Source of the DNA: Chromatiales bacterium | GTDB lineage: Bacteria > Pseudomonadota > Gammaproteobacteria > SZUA-140 | Direction: 5' to 3' | DNA length: 10,493 nucleotides | NCBI GenBank assembly: GCA_031285245.1 | Contig: JAITWN010000056.1 | Coordinates: forward strand, 1 to 10,493 | Shown here: positions 1-7,308 of the stretch, piece by piece | How the letters are laid out: each line of letters opens with the position of its first letter | How positions within the stretch are numbered: position 1 is the first letter of the stretch | Program-made: the position numbers and the translations under genes | The notes under the pieces: generated by a model | What the model saw: the letters and a program-made list of their open reading frames with translations, nothing else | Told to the model about the DNA's origin: nothing | Database searches by the model: none

Positions 1-1098
1 GCCTGGGGCGAGGGCACGGTGACGCGCGGCAATCTCAATAATGAGATCGGCGTTCCGCTCACGCTGCTCGGGCTGCGCGCTGCGCATCGCTATGCGGTGA
101 TCGAAATGGGTGCAAGCGCGGCCGGAGATATCGCTTATCTGTGTGCGCTGGCGCGCCCTGATGTGGCGCTGGTGACACATGCTGCATCGGCGCATCTTGC
201 TGGCTTTGGCGATATCGCGGGTGTTGCACGCGCCAAAGGTGAAATTTTTGCCGGCCTTTCTCCTGATGGCGTTGCGCTGATCAATCAGGATGATGACTAT
301 GCCGTGCTGTGGCGCGACATGGCGGGCAGACGGCGCGTGATCAGTTTCGGTATCACGCGCCAAGCGGATGTGACGGCGAAGAATCTGGTTCAGGGCACGT
401 CCGAAGATACTAGCTTCGGCAACTCGTTCGAGCTCTGCACGCCTGTGGGCAATGCGCGCGTTGAATTGCACATGCCGGGTCGACACAACGTAATGAATGC
501 GCTTGCCGCAGCTGCCGTCGCGCATGCGATGGGGGCAACGCTCGAGCAGATCGTGTGGGGCCTGCGCCTGGCTGCCGGTGCACCGCATCGCTTGCAACTG
601 CGTCGCGGTATTCATGGCGTGTGCCTCATCGATGACACCTACAACGCCAATCCCGCTTCGGTAACGGCAGCGCTTGCCGTGTTGGCAGGTGATGGCGCGC
701 AAGGTCGGAAAATCCTGGTGCTTGGTGACATGGCTGAGCTTGGCGCTAGCGCGCGTGAGCTGCATGAAGGCATCGGTCGACGTGCGTTCGCAGCAGGCAT
801 CGATAGTTTGCACGCGGTGGGCGAGCTTGCCGGCGCTGCGGCCTCAGCGTTTGGCAAAGGCGGTCATCATTACGCTGATCATCAGGCATTGATTGATGCG
901 CTGCGCAAAGTGCTGAGCGCGCGTGATGGCGGTGATGTCACCGTGCTGGTGAAAGGTTCGCGCAGCATGCGTATGGAACGTGTGGTCGAAGGCTTGCTCA
1001 CTGAAGCGAGCACCATCAACAGTGATAATGCCGACGCTGGTGCGACAGGCGCGGCGGGTCCGCTTGCCTCGGGCTGGTTGCGCGGTCGGGAGGATTAA
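1..1098 (+). CDS. murF: UDP-MurNAc-tripeptide:D-Ala-D-Ala ligase MurF, 5'-truncated by the window edge
   Basis: MurF is the cytoplasmic ATP-dependent ligase that adds D-Ala-D-Ala to the UDP-MurNAc-tripeptide, the last soluble step of peptidoglycan precursor synthesis. The reading frame is open from base 1, so the gene starts upstream. Roughly the first 120 residues, including the substrate-binding N-domain and the ATP P-loop, are missing compared with the usual ~450. What remains shows GNLNNEIGVPLTLL at the left edge and the ARAKGEIF segment, whose lysine (bases 235-237) fits the carbamylated lysine of Mur ligases. Next come GRHNVMNALAAAAVAHAMG, DDTYNANPASV, LVLGDMAELG and VKGSRSMRMERVV, all typical of MurF rather than MurC, MurD or MurE. 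The last ~30 residues are a low-complexity Ala/Gly/Asp tail beyond the conserved fold. A GTG at 19 is internal and not a real start. The TAA stop is 3 bases before mraY. Family assignment is certain; only the extent is limited by the window. Confidence 0.97.
   Translation, partial: AWGEGTVTRGNLNNEIGVPLTLLGLRAAHRYAVIEMGASAAGDIAYLCALARPDVALVTHAASAHLAGFGDIAGVARAKGEIFAGLSPDGVALINQDDDYAVLWRDMAGRRRVISFGITRQADVTAKNLVQGTSEDTSFGNSFELCTPVGNARVELHMPGRHNVMNALAAAAVAHAMGATLEQIVWGLRLAAGAPHRLQLRRGIHGVCLIDDTYNANPASVTAALAVLAGDGAQGRKILVLGDMAELGASARELHEGIGRRAFAAGIDSLHAVGELAGAAASAFGKGGHHYADHQALIDALRKVLSARDGGDVTVLVKGSRSMRMERVVEGLLTEASTINSDNADAGATGAAGPLASGWLRGRED
1088..1094 (+). promoter_or_regulatory. Ribosome binding site of mraY (GGGAGGA)
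   Basis: GGGAGGA lies in the last codons of murF, 7 bases before the TTG at 1102. It is a strong Shine-Dalgarno match at good spacing. It supports TTG as the mraY start, since no in-frame ATG occurs until about 48 codons into the protein, well past the first membrane segment. Confidence 0.75.
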
Positions 1099-1101
1099 GA
1101 C

Positions 1102-2184
1102 TTGCTGCTCTATCTGACCGAATATCTGGCGCAGTTCCATAGCGGTTTTCGCGTCTTCAATTACCTGACGTTGCGCGCCATTCTCGGTATTTTGACTGCG
1201 CTCATCATTTCGTTCGTGGTGGGACCGGCGTTGATCCGCAAATTGAGCATGAAGCAGCTCGGTCAGGTGGTGCGCAGTGACGGTCCAGCAACGCATCTCA
1301 GCAAGGCTGGTACGCCGACCATGGGCGGCGCGTTGATTCTGATCGGCATCGCCATTGGGACGCTGCTGTGGGCGGATCTCTCCAATGCGCATGTCTGGTT
1401 GGTGCTCTTGGTGACCATGCTCTTCGGCGCCATCGGCTGGGTGGATGACTGGCGTAAAATCAGTCGGCGCAATCCCAAGGGTTTGTCCGCACGCGCGAAG
1501 CTCTTCTGGCAGATGCTGATCGCGCTTGCCGCATCGATCTCACTGTATGCCACCGCTGATCTGCCGATCGAAACGCAGTTCATCGTGCCGTTTTTCAAAG
1601 ACGTCGTCATAGATCTCGGCTGGTGGTTCGTGCCGCTCAGCTGTCTTTTCATCGTTGGTATCAGTAACGCCGTCAATCTCACCGATGGTCTCGATGGTCT
1701 CGCCATTCTGCCTGCGGTCATGGTGGCGGGCGCGCTCGGGATCATCGCTTATGCCACTGGCCACGCGGGTTTCTCCACGTATCTCGGCATTCCCTATGTG
1801 CCTGGCAGCGGCGAGATGGTGGTGTTCTGCGGCGCTATCGTCGGTGCGGGTCTTGGCTTTCTGTGGTTCAACACGCATCCGGCGCAGGTATTCATGGGCG
1901 ATATCGGCGCGCTCGCGCTTGGCGCAGCGCTTGGCGTGCTCGCGGTGGTGGTGCGTCAGGAAATCGTGCTCATCATCATGGGCGGCGTATTTATCGTGGA
2001 AATGCTTTCCGTGGTGATCCAGGTTGCGTCCTACAAGCTGACCGGCAAGCGCGTTTTTCGCATGGCGCCGCTGCATCACCATTTCGAACTCAAGGGTTGG
2101 CCTGAGCCGCGCGTAATCGTGCGCTTCTGGATCATCACGGTGATCCTGGTGCTGATTGGTCTTGCGAGCTTGAAGATACGCTGA
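1102..2184 (+). CDS. mraY: Phospho-N-acetylmuramoyl-pentapeptide transferase MraY (TTG start)
   Basis: MraY is the integral membrane enzyme that transfers phospho-MurNAc-pentapeptide from UDP to undecaprenyl phosphate, making lipid I. The 360-residue product has the same length as E. coli MraY and aligns from the first residues (MLLYLTEYLAQF). It has about ten hydrophobic membrane segments. Active-site landmarks are D115-D116 in GWVDDWRK, NAVNLTDGLDGLA (about 189-201), D267 in FMGD, and the HHH triad at 325-327 in APLHHHFELKGWPEPR. The aspartates fall at the same numbers as in the E. coli enzyme. The start is TTG, supported by GGGAGGA 7 bases upstream and by the conserved N-terminus. The gene follows murF after 3 bases, so translation is probably coupled. 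It ends 19 bases before murD, the largest gap in the window. Nothing suggests damage. Confidence 0.98.
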   Translation: MLLYLTEYLAQFHSGFRVFNYLTLRAILGILTALIISFVVGPALIRKLSMKQLGQVVRSDGPATHLSKAGTPTMGGALILIGIAIGTLLWADLSNAHVWLVLLVTMLFGAIGWVDDWRKISRRNPKGLSARAKLFWQMLIALAASISLYATADLPIETQFIVPFFKDVVIDLGWWFVPLSCLFIVGISNAVNLTDGLDGLAILPAVMVAGALGIIAYATGHAGFSTYLGIPYVPGSGEMVVFCGAIVGAGLGFLWFNTHPAQVFMGDIGALALGAALGVLAVVVRQEIVLIIMGGVFIVEMLSVVIQVASYKLTGKRVFRMAPLHHHFELKGWPEPRVIVRFWIITVILVLIGLASLKIR

Positions 2185-2203
2185 AGGGAGTAGCACTGAA
2201 GCC

Positions 2204-3580
2204 ATGCTACAGATTGCGGACGTGAATGCAGACAGGCGGCGACGACTCGGTTTCAAGGGTCGCACGCTGGTCGTTGGCCTCGGCGCCACCGGCCTATCCT
2301 GCGCGCGCTTTCTGCATGGGCTCGGTATTGAAGTTGCGGCCACCGATGATCGCGATGCGCCGCCTGCGCTTGCCGCTGCGCGTGAACAACTGCCAGATGT
2401 CGCGCTTTATACCGGAGGCTTTTCTACCGCAGCACTTGAGCGCTGCGAGCAAGTGGTGGTGAGCCCTGGTCTTTCGCTGCACAGCGAATACATTGCGGGC
2501 GCTGGCGCGCGTGGTCTTGAGATCGTCGGCGATATCGAGCTCTTCGCGCGCTGCGCTGATGCGCCGGTGCTGGCGGTGACGGGATCAAACGGCAAGAGCA
2601 CGGTGACAGCGCTCCTTGGCGAGATGGCGCGCACCTGTGGTTTGAATGTGCGGGTGGGCGGAAATATCGGTGTTCCCGCGCTGGATCTGCTTGCTGCCAC
2701 GTCGCCTGATCTCTACGTGCTGGAGCTGTCGAGTTTTCAGCTTGAAACTACGCATAGTCTCGATGCGCGCGCGGCGGCGGTGCTCAATCTTTCTCCTGAT
2801 CATCTCGATCGCTATGCGGACATGGCTGAGTACACGGCAGCGAAGCTGCGTATCTGGCAGGGCGAAGGCGTTGCGGTGATCAATCGCGACGATGCGCCGT
2901 TATGGGCGGCGCGACCTGCCGCTGAGCGTGTGGTGAGTTTTGGTGCGGGCGCGCCGTCTGATCGCATGAGTTTCGGTTTAGTGCGCGAAGGTGGGCGCGT
3001 GTGGCTCGCTCGTGGTGAGGAGCGCATCGTTGCCGCTGATGAGATGGGGCTGCGCGGTGGTCACAATTTGCTCAACGCGCTTGCAGCGCTCGCGCTCGGC
3101 TCAGCTGGCGGCCTGCCGCAGGAAGGCATGATTGCGGCGCTACGCTCGTTTCGCGGCTTGCCGCATCGCACGCAATGGATCGGCGATCGTCGTGGCGTTG
3201 CCTGGTTCAATGATTCCAAAGGCACCAACATCGGCGCGACGCTCGCTGCGGTGGCAGGTTTTGAGAACCGTCTCGTGCTGATCGCAGGTGGTCTTGGCAA
3301 AGGGCAGGATTTCGCGCCACTGCGTGAAGGGCTTGCAGGCAAGGCGCGCGCGGTGGTGCTGATCGGTCGTGATGCTGCGCTGATTGAAGCTGCGCTCGCG
3401 GGCGCGGTGCCGGTGCTGCGTGCGCCGGACATGACGAGCGCGGTCGAGGCGGCTGCCAGTGTCGCCGAGCCTGGTGATGTGGTGCTGCTCTCTCCGGCCT
3501 GCGCGAGTTTCGATATGTTCAAAGGCTATGAAGATCGCGGTGAGCGCTTTGCCGCTGCGTTCGAGAGGCTTGCACCATGA
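2204..3580 (+). CDS. murD: UDP-N-acetylmuramoyl-L-alanine:D-glutamate ligase MurD
   Basis: MurD is the cytoplasmic Mur ligase that adds D-glutamate to UDP-MurNAc-L-Ala using ATP. The product has 458 residues, slightly longer than the usual ~440. The N-terminal nucleotide-type domain begins VVGLGATGLSCARFL (about 23-37), preceded by a short Arg-rich leader. The ATP loop is TGSNGKST (126-133), followed by LELSSFQLE and LNLSPDHLDRY. K214 in AAKLRI is the likely carbamylated lysine. The C-terminal domain has GGHNLLNALAAL, GLPHRTQWI, WFNDSKGTNIGATLAA, IAGGLGKGQDF and LLSPACASFDMF. The SSFQL and DSKGTN motifs separate MurD from the other Mur ligases. The ATG at 2204 has AAGGGAG about 13 bases upstream, a rather long spacing; GTG at 2222 is an alternative but has no better ribosome site. 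The TGA stop overlaps the ftsW start as ATGA, implying coupled translation. Confidence 0.97.
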   Translation: MLQIADVNADRRRRLGFKGRTLVVGLGATGLSCARFLHGLGIEVAATDDRDAPPALAAAREQLPDVALYTGGFSTAALERCEQVVVSPGLSLHSEYIAGAGARGLEIVGDIELFARCADAPVLAVTGSNGKSTVTALLGEMARTCGLNVRVGGNIGVPALDLLAATSPDLYVLELSSFQLETTHSLDARAAAVLNLSPDHLDRYADMAEYTAAKLRIWQGEGVAVINRDDAPLWAARPAAERVVSFGAGAPSDRMSFGLVREGGRVWLARGEERIVAADEMGLRGGHNLLNALAALALGSAGGLPQEGMIAALRSFRGLPHRTQWIGDRRGVAWFNDSKGTNIGATLAAVAGFENRLVLIAGGLGKGQDFAPLREGLAGKARAVVLIGRDAALIEAALAGAVPVLRAPDMTSAVEAAASVAEPGDVVLLSPACASFDMFKGYEDRGERFAAAFERLAP

Positions 3581-4770
3581 GCGCGCGGGTGTTGATGCGG
3601 CGCATGTTCGGTTTGCGGCAGCAGGGCGCGGGGGATCGCTTCCTCGTCGATACCACTTTGCTGTGGATCGCGGTGCTGTTGCTCAGCATCGGGCTGGTGA
3701 TGATGGCTTCGGCTTCGCTGGCGGTCGCCGAGCGTAGTCTTGGTCAGCCCTATTATTACTTCACGCGGCAGGCGATTTTTGTCTGTCTGGGTCTTGTTGC
3801 TGGGTTCATCGCTTCGCGTTTGCCTCTCTCACTGCTCGAACAGCATAGCAGTACGCTGCTGTTTGGCGCGCTGATGCTGTTGGTGGTGGTGCTGATTCCT
3901 GGTATCGGTCGCGAGATCAACGGCAGCACGCGCTGGATCTCGCTCGGCGTATTCAATTTGCAGCCCTCGGAATTCACCAAGCTGTTTACGGTGATCTTTT
4001 TCGCTGGCTACCTGGTGCGCCGTGGCGCGGAACTGCGTGAAGGGCCGCTCGGTTTTTTGAAGCCGATGGCGTTGGTCGCGCTCATCGGTTTACTGCTATT
4101 GCTCGAACCTGATTTTGGTACTGCTGCTGTGCTGAGTGCGACGACGCTCGCGATGCTTTTCATCGGTGGCGCGCGGCTCTGGCAGTTCGGCGTGCTGGTG
4201 CTGTTCATGATCGCGCTGCTCGCCATGCTCGCTGTGTCTTCGCCTTATCGTATGGCGCGCATCACCGCGTTCCTTGATCCCTGGGCTGATCCTTTCGCCA
4301 GTGGTTTTCAGCTCACTCAGGCGCTGATCGCTTTCGGCCGTGGCGAGTGGCTTGGTGTGGGACTCGGTAGTTCGATTCAGAAATTGTTTTATCTGCCCGA
4401 AGCGCACACGGACTTTCTGTTCGCAGTGCTTGCCGAAGAGCTCGGTGTAGTTGGCACGCTGACGGTGGTCGCTTTGTTCGCTGCGCTGGTGGCGAAGGCT
4501 TTCCTCATCGGTCGTCGCGCGGAGCACGCGGGCAAGCCGTTTGGCGCTTATCTCGCCTATGGTCTTGGTACTTGGCTCGGTTTGCAGGCGTTCATCAACA
4601 TCGGCGTCAACATGGGTTTGTTGCCGACCAAGGGTCTGACCTTGCCGCTCATGAGTTATGGCGGCAGTAGTCTCATCGTGACTTGCGCGGCAGTGGGTAT
4701 GTTGCTGCGCATCAATCATGAAACGCGCATGACTTTGGTGCGCCGCACTGGTCGGGAAACGCCATGGTGA
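3577..4770 (+). CDS. ftsW: Septal peptidoglycan glycosyltransferase FtsW (SEDS family)
   Basis: FtsW is the SEDS-family polymerase of the divisome. It joins lipid II into glycan strands at the septum, in a complex with the transpeptidase FtsI (PBP3). The 397-residue product has about ten membrane segments after a short basic N-terminus. SEDS landmarks are NLQPSEFTKL, EPDFGTAAVL (Asp near 179), PEAHTDFLFAVLAEELG and PTKGLTLPLMSYGGSSL. D279 in HTDF matches the aspartate proposed as catalytic in FtsW and RodA. RodA is the main alternative, but position between murD and murG is the classic place of ftsW. The ATG overlaps the murD stop by 4 bases (ATGA), and GAGAGG lies 8 bases upstream. Downstream, the gene overlaps murG by 7 bases, so MurD, FtsW and MurG are probably made in step. 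Confidence 0.97.
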   Translation: MSARVLMRRMFGLRQQGAGDRFLVDTTLLWIAVLLLSIGLVMMASASLAVAERSLGQPYYYFTRQAIFVCLGLVAGFIASRLPLSLLEQHSSTLLFGALMLLVVVLIPGIGREINGSTRWISLGVFNLQPSEFTKLFTVIFFAGYLVRRGAELREGPLGFLKPMALVALIGLLLLLEPDFGTAAVLSATTLAMLFIGGARLWQFGVLVLFMIALLAMLAVSSPYRMARITAFLDPWADPFASGFQLTQALIAFGRGEWLGVGLGSSIQKLFYLPEAHTDFLFAVLAEELGVVGTLTVVALFAALVAKAFLIGRRAEHAGKPFGAYLAYGLGTWLGLQAFINIGVNMGLLPTKGLTLPLMSYGGSSLIVTCAAVGMLLRINHETRMTLVRRTGRETPW

Positions 4771-5840
4771 CGCGTGTGCTGATCATGGCGGGCGGCACGG
4801 GTGGGCACATCTTCCCTGCGCTTGCAGTTGCCGAGCAGCTGCGCGCGCAGGGCGCTGAGGTGCTGTGGATGGGCGTGCGTGGTGGTCTTGAAACACGGTT
4901 GGTGCCGCGTGCCGGTTTTGCGCTGGAGGCGGTGCGGATTGCGGGCTTGCGCGGCAAAGGCGCGCTTGGTTGGATACTGTTGCCGGCGCGCATGGCGGTG
5001 GCGATCGCGCAGTCGCTCGCGATCATCGCGCGCTTTCGCCCAGCAGCGGTGCTCGGCATGGGTGGTTTCGTTACGGGGCCGGGTGGACTTGGTGCGTGGT
5101 TGATGCGTAAACCCTTGCTGGTGCATGAGCAGAATGCGGTGGCGGGTTTGACCAATCGCTGGCTGGCAAAGCTTGCGAGCAAAGTCATGGTCGCTTTCCC
5201 TCAGGCGCTGCCGCGCGCAACGTTGACGGGTAATCCGGTGCGCGCAGCGATCGCTGCTTTGCCGTTGCCTGATGAACGTTGGCTCGGACGTAGTGGACGC
5301 TTGCGCGTGCTGGTGCTTGGCGGCAGTCAGGGTGCGCGCGCGCTCAACGAAGTATTGCCGAGCGTGCTCGGCGCAATCGATGCCGCGGCGCGCCCTGAAG
5401 TCTGGCATCAGACGGGTAAGGATCGCGATGCTGCAGTGCGTGAAAACTACGCTACGCAAAATGTGCAGGCGCGTGTCGAGCCGTTCATCGACGATATGGC
5501 GGCGGCTTATGCCTGGGCCGATGTAGCGGTGTGTCGTGCCGGTGCGCTGACGATTGCTGAATTGACGGCTGCGGGCCTTGGCGCAGCGTTGGTGCCGTAT
5601 CCGCATGCGGTCGATGATCATCAGACGCGTAACGCTGAGTACGTCGTCAGCGCGGGTGCTGCGGTGCTGCTCGCGGAAGGGCCGGCGCTGCGCCAAGGGC
5701 TTGCGGATCTATTCGCGCGTTTCTGCGCTAGTGATGGACGTTCACGCTCGCTCGCCATGGCGCGCGCTGCACGCACGCTGGCGCAGCCGGATGCCGCGCA
5801 GGCGGTGACGCGTTTGTGCATGGAGGTGGCGCATGGCTGA
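4764..5840 (+). CDS. murG: UDP-GlcNAc:lipid I GlcNAc transferase MurG
   Basis: MurG is the peripheral membrane GT-B glycosyltransferase that adds GlcNAc to lipid I, giving lipid II, on the inner face of the cytoplasmic membrane. The 358-residue product is of normal length. The N-domain begins VLIMAGGTGGHIFPALAVAE with the glycine loop at 10-15, then GMGGFVTGPGG and HEQNAVAGLTNRWL (H121, E122, N124). The C-domain has TGNPVR, LGGSQGARALNE (186-197), WHQTGKD and the UDP-GlcNAc site ending in AELTAAGLGAALVPYP, where E266 is the likely ribose-contacting glutamate, then HQTRNA. The ATG at 4764 lies inside ftsW (7-base overlap), with a weak GGGA about 6 bases ahead, so it probably relies on ribosomes finishing ftsW. 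The next codon is GTG, so the start could shift by one residue. The stop overlaps murC by 8 bases. Confidence 0.97.
   Translation: MVTRVLIMAGGTGGHIFPALAVAEQLRAQGAEVLWMGVRGGLETRLVPRAGFALEAVRIAGLRGKGALGWILLPARMAVAIAQSLAIIARFRPAAVLGMGGFVTGPGGLGAWLMRKPLLVHEQNAVAGLTNRWLAKLASKVMVAFPQALPRATLTGNPVRAAIAALPLPDERWLGRSGRLRVLVLGGSQGARALNEVLPSVLGAIDAAARPEVWHQTGKDRDAAVRENYATQNVQARVEPFIDDMAAAYAWADVAVCRAGALTIAELTAAGLGAALVPYPHAVDDHQTRNAEYVVSAGAAVLLAEGPALRQGLADLFARFCASDGRSRSLAMARAARTLAQPDAAQAVTRLCMEVAHG
5822..5826 (+). promoter_or_regulatory. Ribosome binding site of murC (GGAGG) within murG
   Basis: GGAGG ends 6 bases before the ATG at 5833, inside the last murG codons. It favours this start over the in-frame ATG seven codons later (5854), which has no comparable site. 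Confidence 0.65.
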
Positions 5841-7308
5841 TCATCAAGCGGATATGAGCGTGCCGTCGCTTGCATCTTTCGATGTGCCAGCAGCGCAGCG
5901 CATGGGACGCGTCAAGCGCATTCGTTTCGTCGGCATCGGCGGCACGGGCATGAACGGTATCGCCGAGGTGTTGTGCAATCTCGGCTATGAAGTGTCGGGT
6001 TCGGATCTCGGTGAAAACGCTGCGGTTCGCCGTTTGCGTGCGCTTGGCGTCAAGATCGCGCTTGGTCATGACGCGACGGCGGTGCATGACTGCGATGTAC
6101 TGGTGCGTTCGACGGCGATCACGGATGAAAATCCAGAAATCGTCGAGGCGCATCGCTTGCGCATTCCCGTGGTGCGGCGCGCTGAAATGCTCGCTGAACT
6201 CATGCGTTTTCGCTTCGGCATCGCGGTTGCCGGCACGCACGGCAAGACCACGGTCACCAGTCTGATTGCGAGCGTGCTTGCCGAAGGTGGGCTCGATCCG
6301 ACCTATGTGATTGGCGGACGCCTCAATAGCTCGGGCACCAATGCCGGCCTTGGTCGTGGTCACTATCTGGTTGCCGAAGCAGATGAGAGCGATGCTTCGT
6401 TCCTGCATCTGCAACCGATGATGTCGGTGGTCACCAACATCGATGCTGATCACATGGCGACCTATCACGGAGATTTTGCCGAGCTGCGCCGCGCGTTCCT
6501 CGATTTCCTGCATCAATTGCCTTTTTACGGTCTCGCCGTGGTGTGCAATGAGGATCCGGTGATCCGTGGTCTGTTGGCGGAGATTTCTCGTCCGGTACTC
6601 ACCTATGGCTTTACGCCTGAAGCTGATTATCGCGCTGAGGAAATCGTGCCGGCGGGTGCGGTGACGCGTTTTCGTTTGCGCGGCCCAGGTATCGATTGCG
6701 AGGCAGTGGTGAATCTCGCTGGGCAGCACAATGTGCTCAATGCGCTCGCGGCAACCGCGGTGGCGCGCGAGCTCGGTGTGGCGGATGAGGCCATTTTGCG
6801 GGCGCTCGCAGGATTTCAGGGTATCGGGCGACGTTTCCAGAGTTACGGTGAAATTTCAGTGCCGAGTGGGCGCGTGTTGATGGTGGATGATTACGGTCAT
6901 CATCCGCGCGAGATTCAGGCGGTGTTACAAGCGATTCGTGATGGCTGGCCGGGGCGGCGCATCGTGCTGGTGTTTCAGCCGCATCGTTACACGCGCACGC
7001 GTGATCTATTCGAAGACTTTGGCAAGACCTTGTCGACGGTTGATGAGTTGCTGCTGCTCGAAGTCTATGCCGCCGGTGAAGAGCCGCTCGCGGGCGCGGA
7101 TTCGCGTTCGCTCTGTCGCGCGATTCGTGCACGTGCGCGCGTTGAGCCCGTGCATGTCGAAGAGCATGGCGAGATCGTGGAATTGCTGCGCGGCATTCTG
7201 CGCGGCGGCGACATCCTCGTCACCATGGGCGCGGGCGACATCGGTGCGCTGGCTGTTCGGCTTGCCGCTGATCTGGGGGCTCGGATTGATATGGGGGCGA
7301 GAGCATGA
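5833..7308 (+). CDS. murC: UDP-N-acetylmuramate:L-alanine ligase MurC
   Basis: MurC is the cytoplasmic ATP-dependent ligase that attaches L-alanine to UDP-MurNAc and so begins the peptide stem. The product has 491 residues, the usual length. About 25 residues precede the N-domain motif RFVGIGGTGMNGIAEVL. The ATP loop is AGTHGKTT (133-140). It is followed by EADESDASFLHL, TNIDADHM, GQHNVLNALAATAVA and GRRFQSYGE. The C-domain carries VDDYGHHP (351-358), typical of MurC and Mpl, then FQPHRYTRTRDLF, VYAAGEEPL and MGAGDIG. Position among the de novo genes makes MurC far more likely than the recycling ligase Mpl, as does the THGKTT and ESDASF pattern. The ATG at 5833 overlaps the murG stop by 8 bases and has its own GGAGG. 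The TGA overlaps murB as ATGA. MurC feeds MurD and takes its substrate from MurB, encoded next door. Confidence 0.97.
   Translation: MADHQADMSVPSLASFDVPAAQRMGRVKRIRFVGIGGTGMNGIAEVLCNLGYEVSGSDLGENAAVRRLRALGVKIALGHDATAVHDCDVLVRSTAITDENPEIVEAHRLRIPVVRRAEMLAELMRFRFGIAVAGTHGKTTVTSLIASVLAEGGLDPTYVIGGRLNSSGTNAGLGRGHYLVAEADESDASFLHLQPMMSVVTNIDADHMATYHGDFAELRRAFLDFLHQLPFYGLAVVCNEDPVIRGLLAEISRPVLTYGFTPEADYRAEEIVPAGAVTRFRLRGPGIDCEAVVNLAGQHNVLNALAATAVARELGVADEAILRALAGFQGIGRRFQSYGEISVPSGRVLMVDDYGHHPREIQAVLQAIRDGWPGRRIVLVFQPHRYTRTRDLFEDFGKTLSTVDELLLLEVYAAGEEPLAGADSRSLCRAIRARARVEPVHVEEHGEIVELLRGILRGGDILVTMGAGDIGALAVRLAADLGARIDMGARA

Noticed and set aside
2185..2203. The mraY/murD gap as a possible promoter or terminator
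   Set aside because: At 19 bases it holds little more than the murD ribosome site. No hairpin with a T-run and no -35/-10 pair can be seen.
844..2343. Long open frames on the - strand opposite murF, mraY and murD (up to 267 codons)
   Set aside because: They are shadows of GC-rich coding sequence. Their translations are low-complexity, rich in Arg, His, Ser and Thr, and match no family, while the + strand frames carry complete family motifs.
4096..6729. Long - strand frames opposite ftsW, murG and murC (207, 326 and 333 codons)
   Set aside because: The codon bias of the + strand genes leaves the reverse frames free of stops. The products have no domains, no plausible ribosome sites and a skewed Arg/His/Thr composition.
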